The translations under genes were made by a program, and so were the position numbers. 64,000 nt of DNA from Bolinopsis microptera (taxonomy: Eukaryota; Ctenophora; Tentaculata; Lobata; Bolinopsidae): assembly GCF_026151205.1 (NCBI RefSeq), contig NC_087074.1, positions 1,798,001-1,862,000 of the forward strand, given 5' to 3'. Each line of letters starts with the position of its first letter. The first letter of the stretch is position 1. A model generated the notes under the pieces. It ran no database searches. It saw nothing but the letters and a program-made list of their open reading frames with translations, and was not told the origin of the DNA. This document shows positions 42,898 through 54,800 of the stretch, piece after piece.

Positions 42898-45800
42898 CTG
42901 ATGTTTTTTTGTCCGTGCGATTTTGTTCGTCTTCAGAAAACAGGGTACCGCATGGACAAAAACAGGCACAAAACAGGCACAAAACATGAGCCCCCCCCCC
43001 CCCCCCCCCCCCATCAATTTAATCAGTCATCGCCTTTGAGTAGAAAATGGTTTAATTCAAAAAATCATTTTTTACATATTGATATTGCTTTTAATCTTTA
43101 GATATTACTATAAGATTAGATTAAATCAAGGAATAATTGTTAAGTTTACTTTGTTAACAATTTACTCACCAAATTATTGCATATTCTGTGAGATATTCTA
43201 ATGGAGAGAGCTCTGAAATAAAGTAAAGTAGGTTTACAAGTTGTTACCAAGGCGACTGTAAACAAAACAGTAAATTTTATCTTATCTTTTGAAGCTATTT
43301 CCGACTTAAAGTTGAGTACCGCCGGGGTTGTCAAGGACGATTGTTTTTACAGCATTTTTTTAAAGGAGGTCACGCGAAATTAAAATGGAGCCTCGGCTCC
43401 CGGCAGCTGAGTCGATAGAAAAGAACATACATGATCACGAATTGTATAATCGAGCCAATGTCGGCACTGTATAATCAGTAATTTTTCCGTGGGTATCGTG
43501 GGGTACTTACTGGCCAGGACGTGCATGTCCATGGGTAACTCGTAGCGGGCCGATTGTGCGCTAACTAGAATCCTAGACTGGACCCAGTTAGCCATGTTGA
43601 AGTCTGGAATCTGAAATTAAATGTGTGTCAACTATAAGGTATGATATTAATGGACTAAACTTCAAGCAAGGATATAGTTGAAGAAATAAATGAATTAAGA
43701 CGACTTTGAAGAATGGTATTAACGAGACCAAGTATTAAACGGTAGCCATACCATTTACCAAGCACAGTTCCGACTGTTTCGAAACAGTTTGGGAAGTGTT
43801 CCAACCTAACCACAGTTAAGATACTGAACATTTTACTGATGTAGTCCTACAAACAAACAAGCAAACAAACACACAAACAAACGAACAACACATTAGTACT
43901 AGAACTCAGTGAGATGTTGCCTGGCAACGTGAGACAACTCAGTGAGACATTGCCTGGCAACGTGTGACAACTCAGTGAGACATTGCCTGGCAACGTGAGA
44001 CAACTCAGCGAGACGTTGCCTGGCAACGTGAGACAACTCAGTGAGACGTTGCCTGGCAACGTGAGACAACTCAGTGAGACGTTGCCTGGCAAAGTGAGAC
44101 AACTCAGTGAGACGTTGCCTGGCAACGTGAGACAACTCAGTGAGACGTTGCCTGGCAACGTGAGACAACTCAGTGAGAACGTACAGAACCAGGTGGTACT
44201 GGAGAAAAGGTGATGTTATGATGGTAACCAGTGTCATAGTCAGCCCCAATACTCGCGTACAGATCCATTGAGAAGAGATAAGTGAGGCGTGTCTTTCTGT
44301 TAAGGTTGTTCTTTCTGTTAAGGTTGTACAGGGACTCTGATTGAGAAGAGATAAGTGAGGCGTGTCTTTCTGTTAAGGCGTGTCTTTCTGTTAAGGTTGT
44401 TCTTTCTGTTAAGGTTGTACAGGGACTCTGATTCTTCAAGGAAACGAGTTCCACTAGTTTGAGATGTACCTAGTTTAAATCTTTGCTTTAAAGCATCGTA
44501 TTTCAAACAGAGAGCGTTACTATGACAAAGTAAAACGGTGGTACTCATTTATCCAGAAACAATTAAATATACATAGGTGTGTTCGGACGAATGAACTGTA
44601 AAAATAGCATGATTAAGACGAGTAGGAAACCCCCGACGAGTAACTACAAAAATGAATGATAATAGCCACTGTACACTAAAACTGTAGTCTGTGCACTAAA
44701 ACTGTAGTCTGTACATTAAAAACTGTAGTCTATACACTAAAAACTGTAGTCTGTACACTAAAAACTCCTTTCGGAACTTCAACTAAGTCAGTAGTGAAGA
44801 TAAGTGCTGACTAAAGTACTTTTAAAGTGTATTTATGCTGCAAGGTTCCGGTGCCATGATCATAATATCAAAATACAATTTCAAATGCTCTGCAAATCTC
44901 CACACATACATCCAGAGAAATACAAGAGAAACCAATTACAGAATTATAGGCAGACCTCTAACAAACATTAGCCATATAACTACAACTAGACCCACAGTGC
45001 ACAACATATCGAGTTTCTCAAGACACAGCAGTAATAGACCAGCTGCATCCTCAACTGGACACGAGGGACACAACTGCTAGGTAGAAACGAGATTACCTGC
45101 TCAACAACATGCTCGAGCACTCGCGGGGGTTCATTGTGACCAGTGAGGGGGTGAGGGTTGATGAAATGAGGGGTTGGTAAAGGTGGGGGGGTTGGTGAAA
45201 TGAGGGGTTGGTAAAGGTGAGGGGTTTGTGAAATGAGGGGTTGGTAAAGGTGAGGGGTTGATGAAATGAGGGGTTGGTAAAGGTGGGGGTTGGTGAAATG
45301 AGGGGTTGGTAAAGGTGAGGGGTTTGTGAAATGAGGGGTTGGTAAAGGTGAGGGGTTGATGAAATGAGGGGTTGGTAAAGGTGAGGGGTTGGTGAAATGA
45401 GGGGTTGGTAAAGGTGGGGGTTGATGAAATGAGGGGTTGATTTTTTTAAATTTTTATCTAGACACTTATTTTACTTCGGAGTATTCCAACAGCCATATTG
45501 TTACACAAGTGCAACCAGCCAATTACAGGAAGCCGAGGGATTTGTTTTTAGCCAGTGACGGTTAAGGTAGTGTGTACCATACTTTCTTCGCCCGAGACTT
45601 TGCTGCAATGTGCAGCTCCTCATTTAACCCTCACACCCGATTTCTCGAGTATTCGGCTGAGTAGACCGGGGGGCTGCATAGACCACTCACGATCCTTAGC
45701 TGAATGTCAACGACACTGGGTCCGGGACTCTAGGGCGTAAGACTCTAGGGCGTGAGACTTTAGGGCGGCGCCCTAACCCTAACCATCACCCTAACCCTAA

Positions 45801-48800
45801 CCCTAACCCTAATCCTAACCCTAACCCTAACCCTAACCCAAACCCAAACCCTAACCCTAACCCTAACCCTAACCCTAACCCTAAGACCCTAGAGTCTTAC
45901 GCCCTAGAGTCTTACGCCCTAGAGTCCGGACCCCACGACACTCACCCCACGACCAGGCAGGCAGTGGGATTTGAACCCGCAACCTCACGATTGCAGAGCT
46001 GGCTAACCAACTGCGCTACCTGGCCGTTAAAATGAGGGGTTGGTAAAGGTGAGGGGTTTATGAAATGAGGGGTTGGTAAAGGTGAGGGGTTGATGAAATG
46101 AGGGGTTGGTAAAAGTGGGGGTTGATGAAATGAGGGGTTGATGAAATGAGGGGTTGGTAAAGGTGATGGGTTTGTGAAATGAGGGGTTGGTAAAGGTGAG
46201 GGGTTGATGAAATGAGGGGTTGGTAAAGGTGAGTGGTTGATGAAATGAGGGGTTGGTAAAAGTGAGGGGTTGGTGAAATGAGGGGTTGGTAAAGGTGGGG
46301 GTTGATGAAATGAGGGGTTGATGAAATGAGGGGTTGGTAAAGGTGAGGGATTGATGAAATGAGGGGTTGGTAAAGGTGAGGGATTGATGAAATGAGGTGG
46401 TGGGTTGATGGTGGGTGGGTTGATGAAATGAGTGGTTGGTAAAGGTGAGGGGTTGATGAAATGAGGGGTTGGTAAAGGTGAAGGGTTTGTGAACTGAGGG
46501 GTTGGTAAAGGTGAGGGGTTTGTGAAATTAGAATTGTTGGAGTGGATAGACTGTGAAATTAGTGTGATAAACTTTTTCAAACGTGGTCATGTTGAGATCG
46601 TCTGTATATTGTTATATTATACTGTTATAGGCAGACCTCTAACAAACATTAGCCATATAACTACAACTAGACCCACAGTGCACAACATATCGAGTTTCTC
46701 AAGACACAGCAGTAATAGACCAGCTGCATCCTCAACTGGACACGAGGGACACAACTGCTAGGTAGAAACGAGATTACCTGCTCAACAACATGCTCGAGCA
46801 CTCGCGGGGGTTCATTGTGACCAGTGAGGGGGTGAGGGTTGATGAAATGAGGGGTTGGTAAAGGTGATGGGTTTGTGAAATGAGGGGTTGGTAAAGGTGA
46901 GGGGTTTGATGAAATGAGGGGTTGGTAAAGGTGATGGGTTTGTGAAATGGGGGGTTGGTAAAGGTGAGGGGTTGATGAAATGAGGGGTTGGTAAAGGTGA
47001 GGGGTTGATGAAATGAGGGGTTGGTAAAGGTGGGGGTTGGTGAAATGAGGGGTTGGTAAAGGTGCGGGGTTTGTGAACTGAGGGGTTGGTAAAGGTGAGG
47101 GGTTTGTGAAATTAGAATTGTTGGAGTGGATAGACTGTGAAATTAGTGTGATAAACTTTTTCAAACGTTGTCATGTTGAGATCGTCTGGAATCTGTATAT
47201 TGTTGAGTTATATGATTAATTACCTATGTTATATTCGCATATATTTATAATATTAATTACCTACTAGTGTAACCCGGCCTACGGCCGGGATTTCACTGCC
47301 GCAGTTAAAAAGGGTAGGAGTAATTACCCGCTGAGTCAAAACCCGCATTAGGTGACCCAATAGTTTCTTAAACAATAATCTCATAATCAGTTATTTCTTG
47401 TGGATAATTTAATCATTATTAGGCACCACATTCCATGATCATAAGGTCTGAACACCGAGTATTACACCTCATCACTCCCGTCCTGAACCGCTTAAATCGT
47501 TATAGAAATTAACCCTTGTTAACTCCGCACCACACCCGCATATTATATTTGAAAACACGCATAACATTGTCGTATGAACTCTCTCTCTCTCTCTCTCTGC
47601 AGTCCAAACAGACCCCAAACACTAACAGTACTCCCTCCCCTAATAAGCTTAAGGTATAACATTACAGCAAATCTTCCGGGCTAATCCAATTATGACGCTA
47701 CTTAAATGCAGCAGATAACATATTACACAGTAATGAGAGAGAGCGAGAGAAAGAGAGAGCAGGCCCCGTAACTCTTGCCGTTCTGCTCAAGCAACTTTAT
47801 GTAACATTTGTGGTACAAAACCATCAATAAAACCACTTACCACCGGCCGATTTTAAAAAAAATTTCCTATGGGCTTCATCAGAGTTTTGTCGACACTATA
47901 CCGAAAAAATCAGTCCCGTAACTCTTACCGTTTTTTTTGTATAACCGACCGGAAATTACACACGGACAGACAGACAGACAGACACACACACACACACACA
48001 TTCTGGTGTTATTAAGGTGATACTATATCAAATGTTGGAGTAGTCCGCTGTTTATTAGTATCATGATGAAATACTGATAGTTGGATAATATCCGGTTGAA
48101 AGAGACAAGGACAAATGAAACAGGACGTTAGGAATGTGGGCAAATTTTCGGCGTCGACGCCATCTTCGGGCTCAAATTATTTATAAATAATAATAAATAA
48201 TAATTTGAGAATATGAGTATGACGTACAAATGTCGATACGTTATTCAGCTATTTACTTCCATTAGATTCTGTCTTCACTGAGTCTATTCAGAAACAATCA
48301 GAAATTGAAAGAAACATCAAATCATGAGACTTACAAATCATGTGTCTACAGTTCTTAGATTGTGAGATATGTATACAGCTGGTGAATGCTACTGACGAAC
48401 AGGTCGAGAAGATGGGGGCTGCTCGCATAATAACAATCCACCAAAATTAAAAGTTAAAGAATAACCTACCTCTTTAAACTTGGGTCCAGTGAGGTCTGCT
48501 GTGCAGATTATCGAGGCCTTGCGCTGTTTCTTCCCGAGCTTGCTCGTTACCTGCGACTGTACCTACGTAATTCGGATGTTTGATCAGTCATTGATTTACT
48601 ATTATAACAGGAGTTGTTTCTCTTAACAGTATCAAAAATTACGATTTCAAAAAAGAAAAGAACGAAATTTCCAAATTGCATCCTGACAACAAGATAGGTT
48701 TTTAGAACAATTTCAAAACACAAGTAATTTAATAGCGGTTGCCAGGCTTCATTCTATGGTTTCAATTCACAGAGGCGGCCAATTCACCAATCCTAATTCC

Positions 48801-51800
48801 TTTGCATACAGTTGCTAAAGAGGAACGCTAGCTATTTCTGTATGATAATTCAGTTACAGATCGGCTCGAGTAATTTCCTACAATTACATTAAATTCTTTG
48901 TAATTTGTTGGAAAAGTTCCACAAATTATGAGTACGCGGTTTTCAAGTGGTTTTAAAGGGTAAAGAGCGAACGGTCCCTAGCGGACGGTCCCTAGCGGAC
49001 GGTCCCTAGCGGACGGTCCCTAGCGGACGGTCCCTAGCGGACGGTCCCTAGCGGACGGTCCCTAGCGGACGTTAACTTTAAGCTTAAGAGGCAATGGCGA
49101 TTTCACTAATAGTATAATACTACTACTATTTCGACAATAGCTTATATATAATACTGAATACTATGTACTATACTCGATACTGCAGTAGTAGTAGTTCTCT
49201 AGATAGCTGTAATTAACTCATCTTATGGCGACCATCAACATGTTTACCACTAATCGCAGATATATATTCTACTTTTGCAGATAATATCTACTGGCACTGT
49301 ATTATTGGTTCAGTATCTACTGGTATATACCTTGTTAGTTAGAGCCTCTTCTCGGTTGTCTTTCTGGAAGAAGTCTGACTTGGAAGGACTCGGTTTTGCT
49401 AACCTGAAATTGTAGTGTTTAGTAAGTTGGCACTGTGATATTTCTTATACAATGGATAAATATGAGCAACGAACTAACACTAACAGAATGATATAGATAG
49501 TAAGTAGTACTACTTTATCGGACGTTATTTGACCGGAGCGTGAACAGACATAATTTCGAACGGACATTAAAATGAACGCTAGGCCATCCAAAGTCCAATT
49601 AATGTCTGACAAGGTAGGGATGAAGGTAGTATAGTCACATCACTAGAATAAAGTCTGACAAGGTAGTATAGTCACACTGTCACAGGTAGTATAGTCACAG
49701 GTAGTATAGTCACAGGTAGTATAGTCACAGGTAGTATAGTCACAGGTAGTATAGTCACAGGTAGTATAGTCACAAGTAGTATAGTCACAAGTAGTATAGT
49801 CACAGGTAGTATAGTCACAAGTAGTATAGTCACAGGTAGTATAGTCACAGGTAGTATAGTCACAAGTAGTATAGTCACAAGTAGTATAGTCACAGGTAGT
49901 ATAGTCACAAGTAGTATAGTCACAGGTAGTATAGTCACAGGTAGTATAGTCACAGGTAGTATAGTTACAAGTAGTATAGTCACAAGTAGTATAGTCACAG
50001 GTAGTATAGTCACAAGTAGTATAGTCACAAGTAGTATAGTCACAGGTAGTATAGTCACAAGTAGTATAGTCACAGGTAGTATAGTCACAGGTAGTATAGT
50101 CACAGGTAGTATAGTCACAGGTAGTATGGGTAGTATAGTCACAATCAAATCACTAGAAATAGAACTGAACTCATACCTGGGAGGGTTAGATTGGACGCCT
50201 TTGTCGCATTTTGTGATTTGAGATCTGTCTTGTGCTGCCTGTTCATAACTCCTGGTAAGAGGGCATGTTAGTTTTACAGAAACAACGGGGGAAAAACAAA
50301 TGGTCAACTAAAACACCGTTACAAGAAGTCAACAACTCCAGAACCGATCAACCATAAGTCGCATAGTGAGGGATTATAGACTGGTCAAGTAGCAACCGAC
50401 CAGTAGATGTACAGTATTAGCAAAATAACTAAAATAATAGCCACATGCGTAAGAAGCAGAGAAGCAGCCCTATGACACCAACGAAATATAATTATTTTAA
50501 GTATTGTAAGTGGGGACTGGGGAGTGGCGAGGGAACTACTTGACGCTAGTGTTAACAAGCCCATCCCATCACACACCGTCACACTCTACCGAATAACGGT
50601 TAACTTGGTAAAACAAAATAAAACGATAAAAACGTCTCCAGTGTGGCCCAGATCTTCGCAGGTGTCCATTATCCTTACAAGCGCTTAGGCTTTCCGCGAA
50701 TACTAACTAAATGTTAATTAGTTAATGCTTTCCCGGCACATAAACCATCAGCCTACAAGTACCACCTGCTCAGAAACTACTCATTGAACTATAAAACGTG
50801 TCAGCCCCAGTAAATCGAGTGAAGCAAAGGTAAACAAGCCTCTCAGCAGCTAGAGAGTCACATATTGGAGCAGCCCGCCGGGTTGATAACCACGTGACCA
50901 TGGCAACCTGCCAGGTTACCACCACGTGATCCTGACCTTGTGCACGTGGGCTTATCATTTACCACACGTGGGCTGATCATTTACCACACAGAGCGCTAAA
51001 AACTGTAACTTCGGTAAAGTCAACATCCTGAGTGACGATTACAGAAAGCACACATTGCAATAATGCAGCAGTTCTGCCTGGGATGTGGGATGCAATAATG
51101 GTCCTCGCATGGTACAGCACTGTTATTTCATCAACAGTTCATGACAAAATCAGTATGGTCCGACGCTGAAAGGGGATTAATAAGTGCGCGACTACGAAAA
51201 TTGGAAAATGTCAGTCCATATACTCATATAAAAATGGCTGAATGAATGCTTGCGATAAGAGAATAAACAGTTTGCAGATTCAACCAGGTAAATGGACTGG
51301 GCTGCTGTTGAACGGGCGGATCTAACTTGAGCCTCCATACTTGCTCAACCGTTGGGGGCCGGGTGGATCTAGCTTGAGCGGGGGGAGAAGCTGGGGCCTG
51401 GGGGACGTTCAGCACTTACCGCCTTATTCCCATACTTGTACAGCCACTGACGAGCTAGCACTTACCGCCTTATTCCCATACTTGTACAGCTACTGACGAG
51501 CTAGCACTTACCGCCTTATTCCAATACTTATACAGCTACTGACGAGCTAGCACTTACCGCCTTATTCCAATACTTGTACAGCTACTGACGAGCTAGCACT
51601 TACCGCCTTATTCCAATACTTATACAGCTACTGACGAGCTAGCACTTACCGCCTTATTCCAATACTTGTACAGCTACTGACGAGCTAGCACTTACCGCCT
51701 TATTCCAATACTTGTACAGCTACTGACGAGCTAGCACTTACCGCCTTATTCCCATACTTGTACAGCTACTGACGAGCTAGCACTTACCGCCTTATTCCAA

Positions 51801-54800
51801 TACTTATACAGCTACTGACGAGCTAGCACTTACCGCCTTATTCCAATACTTGTACAGCTACTGACGAGCTAGCACTTACCGCCTTATTCCAATACTTATA
51901 CAGCTACTGACGAGCTAGCACTTACCGCCTTATTCCAATACTTGTACAGCTACTGACGAGCTAGCACTTACCGCCTTATTCCAATACTTATACAGCTACT
52001 GACGAGCTAGCACTTACCGCCTTATTCCCATACCTGTACAGCTACTGACGAGCTAGCACTTACCTCTCTAGAGCACTTGAACCATGTTTCCCAGTTTGCG
52101 TTGATCTGTCGTACAGGTTCAGGATTCCAAGCTGAGGGGTTACTATGGTTACTTTGGTTACTATGGTTACTGACTACTGAGGGGTAGCAGGTTATGAGAA
52201 ATTAAATAATTTAGAAAGTAAATATCTACTCAGGGTAAGTTTAATAGCAAACGAATTTAACAGTTAACTAAGAAACCATGTGATGGCGGCTGGTTCTCAA
52301 ATGGATCAGATGAATGTCCATAGTTGAAGTCTTGTTTTTTGTGTGTATGGTTCTTATTCGACTGGAGCTCAATATTCTACATCGGTCAAAGTTGGATCAA
52401 AAACATTTTAAACAACGCGAGATAATAAGGAAAAGTACATAAAACTACTCAAACAGATAATACCAAACTCGGAGAAAGGCCAAGGTTATCTCATGCACGG
52501 AGCAAATTAAGATTAAGCTTGTCGAATATTACTTAATCTCACTCAATAGTCAGCGACCCTTGACCTCGAGTATGTCGGAAGTGTAATACAGGAGATGGGC
52601 TTAGTTGGTCAGTCTCACGCCGTCTTATTGGGAATTAGCTTTTCTTAAGGTTCACACAGGAAAGATTCTGGTTCATTTTAAAAGTTTGTATGTTTGTATG
52701 TTTGTCTGTTTGTCTGTTTGTCTGTTTGTCTGTTTGTCTGTTTGTCTGTTTGTCTGTTTGTATGTTTGTATGTTTGTGTGTTTGTGTGTTTGTCTGTTTG
52801 TCTGTTTGTCTGTTTGTCTGTTTGTCTGTTTGTCTGTTTGTCTGTTAGAAACATACCGTATCTTCAGGAGCTGCCGTTTCCTCCGCTCCGTTGATATCAC
52901 CCTGTGAAGGGAAAGTGTCACTTTGAGGTTAAACAAGATCGAGCTCAAAACTGGTAAAGAGAATTTGTATTATTTGAATCAAGATTTCATGCAGTTGGCT
53001 TCGGAAATCAACCAAGAGTAGTGGTAATCAATCAAAAGCAATTGTAATCAATTAAATGCAATTGTAATCAATTAAAAGCAATGGTAATCAATCGAAGGTA
53101 AGACAGGTTGCGTATAGATTGATCATTTGTCTAATACCTTCTGCAAATTGATGAGTTTTCATATGCCTGAATCAAGACTAAGAATTTATGAGAGCGATTA
53201 ATATAATCTTCAGTGCTTCCAATCGACGAAGTAACTACATGATAATAACACTTGATAATCAATAGCGTTCAGTCAGCTTACAAACGAATAACAGCAACGA
53301 TTCATGAACAGTACGGAACTTTGATCACTTGATGCAGTGAATAGTGATCATCACACACAAAATGACCTCTTGATGACCCTTTTTCTGACCCTTTTTCTGA
53401 CCCACTTGCCGAACCTCCTGGCGAGGCTCCTCTCGGGCTGATTGCAGACGAACTACAATATCTCTGACCGTTAATATCTCTGACTGACGACCCTTCCCGG
53501 TTCGGGGCCGAGGCTTCTGATAGGTTACACAAATAGGTCACACAAATAAACACGATCAAAAGTTGCAGGGTCAGACAATTTGTCACTTCTCGATTATTTT
53601 AAATGCAGCAGATGTAATGATGTATTCCGGCCACCGTTTAAAAAACAACAATTTCCCGAATGTCCTAATTTGCCAGATGGCAACATGATATTTTTCCCAA
53701 GTGAAGTATTTTCTAAAATAACACGTGACTAGCTAGCAACTAACTCACCAGATCTGTGACTGGTTTAATGATGGTCTGGTCCGGATCCTCTTCAGTTTTA
53801 TCTGTTCCGGTCTTTGCTTCCGCACGGAGCACCTGCCGATATTTGGTCAGGTTTTAAAGCTAATCGACACTCAGATAATTTGTAATTTTGTGAATCTAGA
53901 CAAGATATGAAATTAATTTAAGTTTCATATCACACGCAGATGTTTGCACTAAAAACATGTCACATGAACAGGTGTCAGGTTGACAAATAAGTAACACTAA
54001 GAATCTAACAGGTTAATAAGTAACACTAATAATCTAACAGGTTAATAAGCAACACTAATAATCTAACAGGTTAATAAGTAACACTAAGAATCTAACAGGT
54101 TAATAAGCAACACTAAGAATCTAACCTTGGCGCTGATTTCGTAATTCTGGTTCTCATCTCTGGAGGTCCGTCTGTTACCGCTCACCCCAGTGCCAGGCAC
54201 CTTCACATTACCCTTCAACTTACCTGTCGTACTCGAATCTGCAGACGCTGTGAAATTAAAGTCAGGTTCTGGCGAATACGTCATCTAGAAAGAGCATGGT
54301 CACCTTGTGAAATTGCCAGATCTTTCACCCTTTTGGTTTTGTTTTCAGTACATAATTCATATATCTTACCTTCCCAAGCCTGCTGCGGCTTGCCGTTATT
54401 AGTGAGACTACTTCTGCTGCTCGAACCATGATAGGATCTCACAAAGTTAACGTAGGAAGTGTCGGATCCGTCCCCTTCGCCCTGATAAGAATTTTGTTTC
54501 TCAATGTTAATTCAAAATTAAACATGCATTTTATTTCCTTGCCATGCAGAGGACGCGCGCGTATGCGCGGCTTGAAGTACTGTCGATGCCAAACTTTTTA
54601 TATAAAATACATGTAAAACTGTAGCGTGTTCCGTTGAAGTATTGAGCAGCATGCACGACATCCGATTTCAACCAGCGGCATTTTCCTTTTAAAAGCGGAT
54701 ACGTAATGATAAGCTTCATCAGCCATTCTAAACACTAGCAGGAACCCGTATAATATAACCCTAAACGGTGTCAAGACTCAAAATACTAAAATAATTATTA

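Larger units (their letters stand above)
44946..47190. repeat. Tandem segmental duplication containing GGGGTTGGTAAAGGTGA minisatellites
   Basis: The block starting TTATAGGCAGACCTCTAACA is present at 44946 and again at 46627, nearly unchanged for about 220 bases. In both cases a minisatellite follows (GAGGGGTTGGTAAAGGTGAG + GGGTTGATGAAAT), then GAATTGTTGGAGTGGATAGA and ACTTTTTCAAACG. The first copy is longer because of the SINE at 45440-46029. The minus-strand ORFs rich in SPLPTP are the translated repeats. Confidence 0.93.

Noticed and set aside
42760-43101. Gly-rich or Pro-rich protein
   Set aside because: Homopolymer G/C runs only; an exon in another frame covers the 5' part.
43847-44249. 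LPGNVSLSCL and VARQRLTELS repeat proteins
   Set aside because: A 33-bp repeat keeps all frames open on both strands; no splice or start context favours any.
45954-46026. Functional tRNA gene
   Set aside because: A and B boxes are good, but the acceptor and anticodon stems mispair and the sequence continues into a SINE body with an A-rich tail.
45942-47164. Two Pro-rich proteins with SPLPTP repeats (minus)
   Set aside because: Both are minisatellite translations, and one runs through a SINE and its tRNA head.
49672-50307. Protein with VTILP repeats (minus)
   Set aside because: It is the translation of a 15-bp minisatellite, and its non-repeat part overlaps a real exon in another frame.
52605-52948. 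Cys/Val/Leu repeat protein and Thr/Asn/Arg/Gln repeat protein
   Set aside because: Translations of the TGTCTGTT microsatellite.
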